NCBI RefSeq assembly: GCF_029784155.1
Contig: NC_073692.1
Coordinates: 424,495,324 to 424,559,323, forward strand
Direction: 5' to 3'
DNA from: Uranotaenia lowii
Lineage: Eukaryota; Arthropoda; Insecta; Diptera; Culicidae
Length of the DNA: 64,000 bases
A model generated the notes under the pieces. It saw nothing but the letters and a program-made list of their open reading frames with translations, was not told where the DNA came from and did no database searches. A program made the position numbers and the translations under genes. Shown one piece after another: positions 36,744 through 48,391 of this stretch (positions within the stretch are counted from its first letter, which is position 1; every line of letters starts with the position of its first letter).

Positions 36744-37246
36744 CACAGAAAATTTTTTTTACTATTACGTGTCACTGAAAACTGCAACCTTTAAAATAAA
36801 TTACCTGTAATTAAAACAAACTCTAATTTTAAATTGTTTTCCTGGGAAGTTAACGAAGATTCATTTATTATTACAGCAAATGTCCTGTAAAAAAGTTGTT
36901 CACTAAAAATTAAATGTCACATAATCATGTTTTCGACCTGTGAAATTACGGTAAATGTCCTGCTCCGTTTTTTAAAGGACAAATGCATAATTTTACAGGA
37001 AATAATTTTTGCTGTGTGTAACAAACAGGAGCAGGACATTTAACGTAATTTTACAGGTCTAAAAACAAATAACGTGACATTAAATGTTTAGTGTACAAAT
37101 TTTTTATAGGACATTTGTAATATTAAATGAATCTTCGTTAACTTTTAAGGAAAACAAATTAAAATTACAGTTTTTGTTAATTACAGGTTGATTTATTTTA
37201 AAGGTTACAGTTTTCATAACACGTAATAGTCAAAATTTTTTCTGTG
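36744..37246. repeat. 503-bp inverted repeat (fold-back MITE)
   Basis: Arms 36744-36966 and 37028-37246 are complementary about an axis near 36995.5, for example 'taacgaagattcattta' against its complement and 'taaatgtcctgctcc' against 'ggagcaggacattta'. The ends are CACAGAAAA and its complement. The loop of about 61 nt itself contains 'cctttaaaggac'-like dyads and the end 'tttttgctgtgtgta', which is the complement of a copy outside the left arm at 36699. Mismatches are scattered and indels are small. Confidence 0.8.
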
Positions 37247-37448
37247 TAGTTATCTCGTAATCAGCAATGATCACTATTTTTTTAGAAAAATATATATCGT
37301 TTTGAACTCTTGGGATCAATTGACCCATAATGAAAATTTTAGAAAACTTTGTCTGAAAAATGTTGAGAGTTTACCATTGTTTTGAAAATATGGTTTTATG
37401 AAGTACTTGTTACACTCTAACGATTTACATATTGGAATATATTTGTTA

Positions 37449-39486
37449 CTAGCTGGCCCGGTGTGCTTTGCTACACCTTTCAAAATCGAATGATATTTTC
37501 GAAATTTACTCAAATTTTTACTGTTCTGTTGGCATTATTTTAAATCAAATTATTACATAATTCATATGCAACCGCTATAAAATGAGAGCTGCAGCTGGAG
37601 TTTCGGATGGCAATCCAAAAATAACTTAAACTTGTATTCTGAATCTTGATCCATAAATTTGTGTTAAAGATCTGATAATTTTAATTTTTTTTTTTTAAGC
37701 TTCGCCCTAAAAAAGGAGGGTCTCAAATAAATCGTACGCAAATAATCCAACTGATAAAATATGGTTGTTTTTGCTTGATAGACTCTGGATTTATGCTAGA
37801 AAACTGATAAGAGAGCCCCCCTCCCCCTGTCCTTCCCTACCCCCCCTGCTGAATGGGTGATCTTTAATAATCATACCCATTTTATTCATTCCCAAAAATC
37901 TTTTTGTATCAAATATTGTTCCATTGGTTGATAAGTTTTTAAACTTTACAACAAAAATTATATGGAACCCGCTCCTTTTTTTTCCTCTCTACACTGTAAA
38001 GCAAAAGGGTCTATAACAATCGTAGAAACGTATCTCGTAACCAAGTACCTTTCCATGCCATATTTGTTTCCATTTGTTGGCTTCGTTAGCATAAATTGAG
38101 AACTAATGCTAACAAAATTGTATTGGGCTAACCTCCCTCCTCCCATGTACCTACTCACTGAATAGAGCATGGTGTGTTAGATAATCATAGAATCATACCA
38201 AAATGATTTTCCATGTTAAGTTTTGTCCATTTCCCTCCTCTTCCCTTCCTTTATTCCCAATTCTATCATCCCACTGCAAATAAGGAATTGTTTGACTTAA
38301 AAAAATTTCTTGTATTAAAATACCATCGCATGCCAAATTTGGTTTTATTTGCGTTGTAAATTCTTGAATTATGCATAAACTTGAAAGGAAGTACCATCCC
38401 CCTTCCGTTCTCCCCATTGAATGAAGGGGTGAGAACATAATATTCATAAAAGTATTTTTTTTTCTCAAATAATTTTCGATACCAAATTTTATTTCATTTG
38501 CTCTATTAATTCTCGAGTTATGCAAAAAATTGTATGGAAGCCCCCCTTTCCCCCTTTTTATCTTTCCGTTGAAAAAAGGTGGCGCTTCAATTAATAATAC
38601 AAACATTCCTCGTATCCAAATACCCTCACATGCCAAATATGGTTAAATTTGCTCGATTAGCTCTCCAGTTATACTGAAAATTATAAGGGAGACCTCTTCT
38701 CCCCCTTTTCATCCACATGTTTGAAGGTGTGAGGGATACGAAATATTCATAGAAGCATTTCTCGAATTCAAATATCATTCCATGCCGAATTTGGTTCCAT
38801 TTGTTGTTGTTGTGTTATGCAATAAAAATTTTATGAAACTTCTCTTTCCTTTCTCCCCGCTGGAAGAAGCAAGGGATATCAAACAATCATTAGAACATGT
38901 CACGTTCCCAAACATCCGCCCATGTCAAATTTGGTTCCGTTTGCTTGATTAGTTTTTGAGTTATGTAAAAAATTAAAAAAAGGCCCCTCCCCCCTTTATA
39001 TCTCCCTACTGGAAAGAGAGAGGGGTCTCAAATAATCATTGAAATATTAATCGTATCCAAATACCTTCCCATGCCAAATATGGTTCCATTTGCTTTATTA
39101 GTTTTTGAGTAATGTAAAAAAATATGAAAGAGGCCCCTCCCCTTTCCAACTGCAGGGAGGGAAGGGCCTCAAATAATCATTGAAATATTTTTCATATCAA
39201 AATACCCTCCTTCCTTTCTATCACCCCACTGAGAGAAAAGAAGGGGTACCTTATATTCATTGAAATATTCCCCGTTCCCAAATACCACCTCATGCCAAAT
39301 TTGATACCATTTGCTTGATGGGTTCTCGAGTTATGCAAAAAAATTGTCTTTTATTTGGGAGGCCCCTCCCCCCTTCCTGCTAGGGGGAGGGGTCCCAAAC
39401 CAGAATACGAACCTTCCCCGGCATCCATTACCCCCACCTGCCAAGTTTCACGTAAATCGGTTTAGTAGTTTCCGAGTCTATAGGGA

Positions 39487-39539
<53 letters not shown>

Positions 39540-39560
39540 AATTCATTTTTATAAATATAA
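37449..39560 (+). mobile_element. 2.1-kb insect repeat with about ten internal units and an (ACAG)n tract
   Basis: It begins 'ctagctggcccggtgtgctt', a head also present at 11128, and ends with 'gtttccgagtctatagggaa', an (ACAG)n run and 'ttcatttttataaatata'. Between about 37900 and 39450 a unit of roughly 140-150 bp repeats imperfectly about ten times; its landmark 'catgccaaatttggttcc' or variants falls near 38055, 38330, 38485, 38630, 38785, 38920, 39070, 39290 and 39440. Each unit also has a C-rich 'cccctcccccctt' block. Such head-and-tail repeats are common in insects; class not assigned. No protein encoded. Confidence 0.75.
39486..39539 (+). repeat. (ACAG)13 microsatellite
   Basis: About thirteen uninterrupted tetranucleotide units close to the 3' end of the 37449-39560 element. 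Its position just before the terminal 'aaattcatttttataaa' is a built-in part of this repeat class, not a chance genomic microsatellite. Confidence 0.95.
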
Positions 39561-39790
39561 AATAATTTTGTCATGTCAGAAACTTTTAAAAGTGATAAAA
39601 AAAGATCTTCAAGTCGCATTTTGTGAAATTTTTCAAACAAAGTTCAATAACTCAAAATCTTATTTTGTTAAAATTTTTGAGCTTATAGCATAGTTGTTTT
39701 GAACATTTGATCCTTGTAAGTCATTCCAGTTTCAAGATGAAGCTAAGGAATCAAGTATCCCCAGGGATCAAGTATTCTCATTCTCCCCAA

Positions 39791-40972
39791 CTAGTATTGC
39801 TTTATTCTCCAAATAAAATTTCAACTGAAAAAATTGATTCACTTAAAAATATAACTTATAAAGAAGGTTTGTTTGTGGTTTGAATCCTCCCTTGCTCGTT
39901 TAAATGAATTTATTAAAATCTATTGATAAATTTGACGATGGAAATGTCAAATTATCGAACGATAATCAAAACACATTTTTAATTTCAATTTAATGATTGC
40001 ATCCCAATACAATATTTCTAGTTTTCGAGATATAAGAGAATAATTTTCCGAGGTTTTTTTCTACATTGCACCTACTACCTAAATCTCCACAATAGATCAA
40101 ATAAATTGGTCGCAGTGGATTTGCTCATACAAAAAAAAACTGCCTAAATGATTCCTCTGCTGTCCGTGGCTGTAAAAAATACCACTTACACCAGATTCAA
40201 AAACTTGAAATCTTGAATAGCATATTGACATGTCCAGAAGACCTTCTAAATTTTGAACTGATTTGGTCAACTTCAGGGAAGGTCAGTTTAAAACATTACC
40301 ATTATGATCCTTATTAATGTGTGTATGCGTAAAAAATTCTACAAATATGGTTAACTGAATCTAATAGAGTTTTTGAATAAGTCCGATCAAAACCGTAAGA
40401 TGATTCCAATTTAGACAAAAAAGGTTTTAAGCTTTAAAGATACTCATTTCCTGAGAAAAAAAAATTTATTGCTTTTAGTCTCATATAGAAATGCTGTCAT
40501 CCTTTATTTCTCACAATCAATTTGAATTATAATCACTAGAAATTTAAATTTATTTTCGTTGCAATCTTTATCTTCGCCCAAATTTAATCATAAAAAGCAA
40601 ATCGATATTTTTAAGCTAAATTTGGAAATAAATCAATAACCAAGCATTTGCAATGCAGATGAATAATGGCTTCGAAAACAATGCGAATGGAAAATAATTT
40701 GAAGAAATTTCAATAAATTTCTAATTGAAACATACATTAGGAAGTTTCTAATCACAAAGAAAACAAAAATAAACATTTTATGAATGTGATATTGATCGTG
40801 AAAGATGAAAAAATTTCTGTATGAAATTATAAGCTTATGTTTCGCTTTAATTTAATCCGGAGATACCTTCCGAGCTTAGTTTTTCTTTCTCTTAGTCAAA
40901 TCATCAAACGGTTTTCATCGGACTTGTTCAAAACTACGTTGATTCCGTCATCCAGATATGTAGATTACATAT
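39791..40972. other. AT-rich intergenic DNA, no gene seen
   Basis: AT-rich sequence without recognised repeats or coding frames, lying between the TA-type element and the first giant palindrome. Confidence 0.55.
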
Positions 40973-41810
40973 ACATATACATTAGACTGAGTCGATTTGA
41001 GGTCATTTTTGAATTTCTCGAACCCTGGGGTCTTAAAAGCTTCGTCTTGGTCCAAAACTCATCCATGATTTTTTGCAGAATTTTTAAGTAACGTTTACAT
41101 GAGTAAATTTGAACTTTTAGGTTTGTATGGGAAAATTGAATATTTTGTACTGAAAAATCAACATAGTTTTTGTTTCGTCTGTAGAACCGAGCCACCTATT
41201 GGTTTTTGTGCCAATTTATAAAATTCCAAAGGGAAATTTCCCGCTGAACAACTTTGTCGAAGACCATAACTTCGTATCTTATTTGGCAAAAAAGTTATTA
41301 GCAGTTTAATAAGGGTATGTCTTTTCGCAATGATAAACAGTAAATTAAATTGACATCACTGCTGGACCCTCGCGAAGTATGGCATAAAAAGTAGTAATGC
41401 AATACCTCAATAGACACCCTGTAGTGATGTCAATTGAATTTACTGTTTATCAATGCGAAAAGACATACCCCTATTAATTTGCTAATAACTTTTTTGCCAA
41501 ATAAGATACGAAGTTGTGGTCCTCGACAAAGTTGTTCAGCGGGAAATTTCCCTTTGGAATTTTATAAAATGGCACAAAAACCATCAGCTGGCTCGGTTCC
41601 ACAGACGAAACAAAAACGATGTTGATTTTTCAGTACAAAATATTCAATTTTCCCATACAAACCTAAAAGTTCAAATTTACTCATGTAAACGTTACTTAAA
41701 AATTCTGCAAAAAATCATGGATGAGTTTTGGACCAAGACGAAGGTTTTAAGACCCCAGGGTTTGAGAAATTCAAAACTGACCCCAAATCGACTCAGTCTA
41801 ATATACATAC
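40973..41810. repeat. Giant palindrome A, about 0.84 kb
   Basis: Left arm about 40973-41360 and right arm 41423-41810 are complementary around 41391.5. Outer (40981 with 41802) and inner (41348 with 41435) pairings give the same axis, so there is no net indel along the arm; mismatches are few. The loop is 62 nt. The ends run into 'tacatatacat' / 'atgtatatg'-type microsatellite DNA. A single diverged arm copy lies at 49765-50045. No protein is encoded. Confidence 0.88.
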
Positions 41811-42272
41811 GTATACGTATACATACGTATACATATACATACACACTAATTAGAAACATAATAGCGATTTTTGAGTTTTGTGAAAAGGTGTCAAAATTTC
41901 ACACAAATTTAAGTATTGGTAAAACACCCTAAATGTTAATCAAATGAGTTGGAAATTGGTATGGATCTTTTAGACAGGTTAAGGCGCAATTCTCGATACC
42001 AAGCTACCGCAACATTCCGATATAAGTTTTTAAATTCTTAGATTTTTGAGGAAAATGAAGTTTTATTAACTAAAAATAGACACTCCAAGTGATTGGCAAG
42101 TGAGTTCAGTGGTTGGCAAGTTAAAGTTTTAAAAAAATTTTATAGGGGAATTAGGTACAAAATTCACAGAGCACTAATCAAACACTTTTCAACATTTCTG
42201 AAAATGCCAGAGTAATTATGCGTTCATAAACATTTGTGAACTTTCTAAATTTGACGAAAAACGAAAATAACT

Positions 42273-44944
42273 GGGTCATTCCATACCAAGTGACCATGAA
42301 AATGCAACGACCCTCTTCAATTTGGCTCAAAATCAGTAGGGTGACTTATTATAACGTAAATAAGAAAAATCCAAAGTTTTGGAGGAATCGGACCACCCTC
42401 CCCCAAATGGCAGCCCCCCCTTTTTTGAAAATTTGGCAAATTTGGCCAAAAAAACTGTTTTTGTTTTTTTAATATCTCAAAAACGGTAGAAGTCACAGTT
42501 AAGATACGACCATTTCTATAAAGAATACATTATAAGCTATCAAATAAGTTTATAGAAAATTTTCGGCAGTGTTGCCAAACAAGATAATATTGCATTTTAA
42601 AACTTAAATTGCGATTATCTCAAAATGCCCCCACTTTTATTTTTGATTTGATGGCGCCAATGGATTCAGCGTGAAATTTTACATAAGAATCACTCATTCA
42701 CTCAGAACAATATGAGCCGTTTCGGAGATATCAAGTTTTTAAGATGAGAAGTTCGTGAAATTTCACCGTTACGCCAATACATCTTATAAATACGCCTCCG
42801 AAAGGATGGATCTGCTTCCGCATACACTACAGGGTCCGGCAATTGAACTGCTACATTACTTCAACAGTAATTATTTCGTTGCACGCGAAACAGTATTGAA
42901 CGACCCCTCGTAGCTTTGTTTACAGTCGTAGCTTTGTTGTCTTAGCTATCATTGCACAGTGGTGCAGAACATCAATCTAGCTGTACGAATTTAATAGCGC
43001 CCAGGGATAAAGAGATAGACGTTTGATGTCTTCAGCAACATTGATCAATTTTACATGGAGCATATTCTAGCATCACAATTTTTGCCGAGGGGTCCACCGA
43101 TAGCGAGATAAAAATGCTATCTTTTTTATTTTTCAAATTAGGGCTTTGATGTCTTCAACAAAGTTGTTTATCTGATCAAAATACATAAGTTTGTTGAATA
43201 TGTCAAAGTCCAATCACATCACTCTCAGGAGTTACAGTCAAAGTAAAAAAATCTCTTGAAAAAACAGTTTTTTAAAACTGACACGTTGAAGATTGAATAA
43301 AATGGTGCGCTGTTTTCGAAGCAAAGTTGTAACAAGGCTCGATCTACAATTGTCTCATATATAATAATGGTTTTAGAAGTTGCTGAAGCCTTACAGAAAG
43401 AATTTAGTGTATTTTAATGGCAATTTTGGAAGGCTCGTCCATCGAAAAGTGCACATTTTCACAACATGTACTCTACCAAATTTAAAATATTAGTTCCATT
43501 TTTTTTAGTTTAGATTATTTGAAAAATTGAATTTTAATGTTTTTTATCAAAACAAAATATATTAAAAAAAACTGCAACACCTTATGAATAAATTAAATGT
43601 TTTCAACGTTTCTTCTATAAGTAAAATAGGTAATTTTTATATAAAAAGTGTATTTTCAATCGTTCAATCTCTTTTAGTTCCACCGATTCTCCCGCTAATT
43701 TCAAATGAAAATGGTTCCGCTTATCCTAAGCAATAATCACAAAAAAGGGGTTGTTGCGAAAATGTGCACTTTTCGATGGATGAGCCTTCCAAAATTTCCA
43801 TTAAAATACACTAAATGCTTTCTGTAGGGCTTCAGCAACTTCTATAACTATTATAATGTATGAGACAATTGTAGATCGTGGCTTGTTACAACTTTGTTTC
43901 GAAAACAGCGAACCATTTTATCCAATCTTCAGCGTGTCAGGATTAAAAAACGGTTTTTTCAAGAGATTTTTTTACTTTGACTGTAACTCCTGAGGGTGAT
44001 GTGATTGGACTTTGACATATTCAACAAACTTATGTATTTTGATCAGATAAACAACTTTGTTGAAGACATCAAAGCCCTAATTTGAAAAATAAAAAAGATA
44101 GCATTTTTATCTCGCTATCGGTGGACCCCTCGGCAAAAATTTAGATGCTAGAATATGCTCCATGTAAAATTGATCAATGTTGCTGAAGACATCAAACGTC
44201 TATCTCTTTATCCCTGGGCGCTATTAATTTCGCACAGCTAGATTGATGTTCTGCACCACTGTGCAATGATAGCTAAGACAACAAAGCTACGACTGTAAAC
44301 AAAGCTACGAGGGGTCGTTCAATACTGTTTCGCGTGCAACGAAATAATTACTGTTGAAGTAATGTAGCAGTTCAATTGCCGGACCCTGTAGTATATGCGG
44401 AAGCAGATCCATCCTTTCGGAGGCGTATTTATAAGATGTATTGGCGTAACGGTGAAATTTCACGAACTTCTCATCTTAAAAACTTGATATCTCCGAAACG
44501 GCTCATATTGTTCTGAGTGAATGAGTGATTCTTATGTAAAATTTCACGCTGAATCCATTGGCGCCATCAAATCAAAAATAAAAGTGGGGGCATTTTGAGA
44601 TAATCGCAATTTAAGTTTTAAAATGCAATATTATCTTGTTTGGCAACACTGCCGAAAATTTTCTATAAACTTATTTGATAGCTTATAATGTATTCTTTAT
44701 AGAAATGGTCGTATCTTAACTGTGACTTCTACCGTTTTTGAGATATTAAAAAAACAAAAACAGTTTTTTTGGCCAAATTTGCCAAATTTTCAAAAAAGGG
44801 AGGCTGCCATTTGGGGGAGGGTGGTCCGATTCCTCCAAAACTTTGGATTTTTCTTATTTACGTTATAATAAGTCACCCTACTGATTTTGAGCCAAATTGG
44901 AGAGGGTCGTTGCATTTTCATGGTCACTTGGTATGGAATGACCC
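42273..44944. repeat. Giant palindrome B, 2.67 kb
   Basis: Left arm 42273-43466 and right arm 43751-44944, each about 1.19 kb, are complementary about 43608.5-43609. The inner pairing (43441 with 43777) and outer pairing (42273 with 44944) differ by only one base in axis sum. The ends are 'gggtcattccataccaagtg' and its complement. The spacer is 284 bp, AT-rich, without visible coding. A decayed copy of part of the arm lies at 1240-1500. Candidate fold-back element; no target duplication recognised. Confidence 0.9.
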
Positions 44945-45618
44945 AACTTCTTTTGAAAATTTTCTTGCCATTTTTTAATTTTTCTCGTAAAGAACTAAGG
45001 CATCTAAAAACAAAAAAACAACCTGTCAACTTCCTGATGGTCATGGGTCTTTACATTCATCAAAAAACAAAAAAAAAATCTTTATTCCATATTTATTGAA
45101 ATTATTTGAGCTGTTTTAAATAAAAAATTCGAGGCGGGCAAAGTGTGCCATGTCCGCTTATTTATAAGCATGTTTCATATTTGTTAAATTTATTATTTCG
45201 TTTTTGTTAAAGTTTTGTATGTATGTATGTATGTATGAGAACCCACCAGTGGCTGATAGATCTTTCGACCCGAGTCGGTACGGGAAGTCTCGATCGCACA
45301 TTCAAATATTGTTCATGCTTAACTCATCAACAATAATTGCAGCACAACCAAGGGGTCCGTTACCACTGGTTTGGGACAGGTTTGACTCATCTCACTCCCT
45401 TCCAACTGTTCGAAACAAATAAAGAATCCTGAAATGGTACCGAAATATCCGCCTCATGATTCCCTATTTGCCGAGATACTCCGGCTGGCTTGAACCCACA
45501 ATCCATCGTATATCAGTCTTCCGATCGTCTGATGTCCTGTCCAACCCCCCTCTAACACCCCTTGATAGAGTTAAGCTATTTTACTTATTTATATAATAAG
45601 ATTTAAAATATACATATG
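44945..45618. other. Intergenic with a (TGTA)n tract
   Basis: A short (tgta/gtat) microsatellite lies at 45216-45236. It is followed by about 330 bp of more balanced sequence (45240-45570: 'acccgagtcggtacgggaag', 'tccgttaccactggtttggg', 'cccccctctaacacccc') that may be the 3' end of a retroelement, but I could not identify it. Confidence 0.4.
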
Positions 45619-46098
45619 TAGGAGGAATAAGGGCACAAGCCCCGTTTAAAAAAAGAAGTAAAGTAAATACTTGAGACTTATTTCATAGATAGCAAGAGTG
45701 GGATGATAGACACTTGAAAAATATGATAAATAGCAAGAATACATATTCGAACGGGGTAAGATCATCCCGAATTTTATGTAAATATTTTGTTTGATTAACG
45801 TTTCTTTTGCTCAAAAGTAGCCATTATAAAAAGTAGCCACATTAAAAGGCTTAAAAGGCTTCTGGTATGAGTTGTAAGTGACTATCGATTATAAAAAAAA
45901 ACTGGTTGCAAAACAGAAAAGATGCCTTTCGTGCATATTTATTTACCAAATGAAAATCCAAGTGTTTCATATGACTATAAATGAGAAATGAGCTCCAAAA
46001 TAAGATGTGCTTTGAAAAAAGACTCAAAAAATGCATTTTCCCCAAAACTGACAGTGCCCATTTTGCCTCGCGTGGCCACCATGCCCTTATTTCCCCTA
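45619..46098. mobile_element. TA-flanked MITE with GGRGGAATAAGGGCA ends
   Basis: Left end TA-GGAGGAATAAGGGCACAAG (45619) and right end 'catgcccttatttcccc-TA' (ending 46098) are inverted with small differences. TA lies on both sides. The interior of about 480 bp includes 'gaacggggtaagatcatccc' and no transposase. The termini are of the same general (TA)GGGGA type as those at 11343, 36235 and 63532. Confidence 0.7.
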
Positions 46099-47400
46099 CA
46101 TGGATATGAATATATAAACATGAAACAAATGCTTCAAAATCTACTTAGCTGATTCCATTGTTGAACTAAATTTCTTCCTCAGCATTTTGCTTTCCTCTTG
46201 AAGAAATCAAAGCAATCTGCGCAAAAACGGTCGCCGACGCTGTCGTCCCTTTAATTTATTTTTCTTTGTTGGTTCTTTACTGACGCAAAACACAAACTTA
46301 CAAAGTTTTTGAAACACATTGTATATACGTAAATCTTCCCTCTTTACCACCAGAACAAAATAACTTCAATTGAATCTTTGATTCTGCATCTTTTTATTTA
46401 ATCGAACCAGTTTTGAAAAATAAAACACTTTTCTTCACAAATTCAAATGTCTATGTTGTCCTAAGGTTAGCAGAACGCGACGCGACAAATAAAACGGCCT
46501 TACTCGATCCACTATTGAAAAAAAAAACCTTTTTCTTCACAAACTCAAACGTGCATTTCATCCTCAGCAAGAATTGATTTCTTTGGCCGTCGAAGCCATG
46601 AACGTTAATACTTCCGGGCGGGGATTGATTGATTTCGTAAAACAATTCACAGCACTGTTCGAATTAGTAAAACTTCATTATTCCGAGGATTTACGAAAGA
46701 AACGCGACCTCGGAAAAATATGCGACCGTATTCGAGCAAGGCCAACTTGGTTCTCCTTTTTTGTTTTTGTTAAATTTTCATCACAATACTTTAAAAGAAA
46801 TTTCTTTGTTAAATTGGAAAAGATAACATTAATATTAACAGAAATATTTGAAATTCCTGAATTTCATAAAGATTCAATAAACTTTCCACAAGGATGTCTT
46901 AATATCTGGCAACAGTGCGCGTAACAATTCCTTTTTTCAATCTGAGGAGTAAAATACAAGTTTTTCAACCTGTCAAACATTTTCGAGGGCACTCAAATCA
47001 ATAAACACGTATTAAACGTTTAATGGCGCGTTAAGGTACACACACATGCGTCCTTTGCCCCTAACGAAATGGAAAACATATTTATAAAGCTTTTAATAAA
47101 TTAACTATTAAGGCTTATATTATTAAATTCCAATTTATATACTAATGTACGTAATTCCATTTTATATACTAATGATTATCGAATTTACTGGATTGCTGAA
47201 TTATAACTTAAAAAATTAATACAAAAATAAATTGAAACAAGTCTCCCTTAACTCATAAATGACAGTGTCGAATAATTTCAAGAAAAAATCGGCATCATTG
47301 AAAATTTGCCTTATTATAGAGGAGACTCTCCTCTATACTTCGCTCTTTTCAGGAAAAAAAAATCGATCGAGAGGTCTTGAACAACTTTTTTTTATTAATG
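46099..47400. other. AT-rich intergenic DNA, no gene seen
   Basis: A 116-codon frame at 46574-46924 has no recognisable domain and no gene context. A short dyad 'tagaggagactctcctcta' lies at 47316-47334. No RNA gene or complete transposon recognised. Confidence 0.45.
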
Positions 47401-47510
47401 ACTAGCTGATCCCATACGAACTCCGTTTCGCTTTCAACTTGGAATATGTCATGAACAGTTTGTATGAAAGCCAATTGCCAAGCATTTTCCAGATGCACTT
47501 CTGAATTCAT
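47401..47510 (+). repeat. Repeat head 'actagctgatcccatacgaa', truncated
   Basis: 'actagctgatcc' followed by 'gaactccgtttcgctttcaa' resembles the insect repeat heads that start CTAGCTG, as at 37449. It stops at 47510 where a SINE begins, so the SINE probably inserted into or beside it. Confidence 0.4.
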
Positions 47511-47695
47511 TAGGGCTTGTGATATAGCTCAGTTGGCAAGTCTGTTGCCTCCTGAGCCGATGTCCGCGAGTTCAAGCCCAAGAGTAAACATCGAACGCAG
47601 TTGTACCGGATAGTTTTTCAATAACGATCCGCCAACTGCAACGTTGATAAAGTCGCGAATGCCATAATGATGGTAAAACGACTATAATCGAAACA

Positions 47696-47727
<32 letters not shown>

Positions 47728-47742
47728 AAAAAAAAAAAAAAA
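47511..47742 (+). mobile_element. tRNA-derived SINE, full length, long A tail
   Basis: Starts 'tagggcttgtgatatagctc', with an A box (tagctcagttgg), a B box (gagttcaagcc) and a body ('aagagtaaacatcgaacgc', 'caacgttgataaagtcgcg', 'ggtaaaacgactataatcg'). It ends in an A-rich tail of about 50 nt at 47692-47742. Same family as 10498-10703. The intact pol III boxes and the long tail suggest relatively recent insertion. Flanking duplication unclear ('gaattcat' before, 'aattcttcat' after). Confidence 0.9.
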
Positions 47743-48057
47743 TTCTTCATTTATGAGTTATAAAAGATTCTTTTTAACGTGGGCGTCTTACCCCCAGTTC
47801 CCCTACCGACTTTTTCTTGATGTTGGTGTTACACTTGAATTTTAGAACAAAAAACGTTGATGAAAGCGCAAAAAGTTTAAAGTTTTAATTTAAAATTAAA
47901 AAGATTTAGCAGTTTTACTTTTTGAAAGGTTTATTTGTTTTTTAATCCACTATTTCAAATATAATGCTGATTATTGCTAAACAATCTCAAAAATTTTCGA
48001 TTATAATCTCAAGTTTTGATTAAAAATGTATGTTTTTTCCTAATTTTCAAGGTGGCC

Positions 48058-48391
48058 TTAAAACGACCTATTAAACGACCGCCTCCTTTCCATAGGCAAA
48101 ACTGCTTTTTTGAAGGCATTCCGCATACCATTGGTCAGCATTTCGATCTTCATATTAGCTTTTTCTACTTTTAACTCAAAGGTAATAAGTTCGTCAATGT
48201 TCTTCGGTGTGCAGGCGTTAACATTCAATTTTAAATATTTCCACAGAAAAAGTGTAGTTTCCATAAATGCGGAAGATAGAAGACCAGTCCATATCACATA
48301 TTTTTTGTTTTCATGCTTTTGCACTTTTTTCACAGTGTCCACAACTGAACGACTGTTTTCGATGTTAGGCACTACAATTTGAAGGCATTTT
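48058..48391 (-). pseudogene. Unidentified coding-like fragment ending in a stop, cut by a MITE
   Basis: On the minus strand this open segment of about 110 codons ends at TAA (48058). It has balanced, protein-like content: NIENSRSVVDTVKKVQKHE, YVIWTGLLSSAFMETTLFLW, ACTPKNIDELITFELKVEK and MLTNGMRNAFKKAVLPMER, without long homopolymers. Its 5' side runs into the TTAA of the MITE at 48392-49135, and joining across the MITE does not give an obvious longer frame. I recognise no domain. It could be part of a transposon protein or a dead host exon; the residues encoded inside the MITE are not part of it. Confidence 0.35.

Larger units (their letters stand above)
36235..39790. mobile_element. TA-type element with GGGGAGAATGGGGATAC ends, carrying nested inserts
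   Basis: 'ggggagaatggggatacttg' at 36237 is inverted relative to 'caagtattctcattctcccc' ending at 39788; 'tacttgatcccc' follows inside both ends. TA precedes the left end; the right flank is less clear. Within the 3.55-kb span lie the inverted repeat 36744-37246 and the 2.1-kb element 37449-39560, which leaves about 0.9 kb of original element. No transposase frame seen. Ends resemble those at 11343, 45619 and 63532. Confidence 0.65.

Noticed and set aside
37900..39450. Possible CRISPR-like array of spaced repeats
   Set aside because: Units are about 145 bp, diverged throughout and inside an insect repeat; there are no short exact repeats with unique spacers and the DNA is eukaryotic.
46574..46924. 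116-codon plus-strand frame as a gene
   Set aside because: Low-complexity Phe/Lys-rich content, no domain and no promoter or splice evidence.
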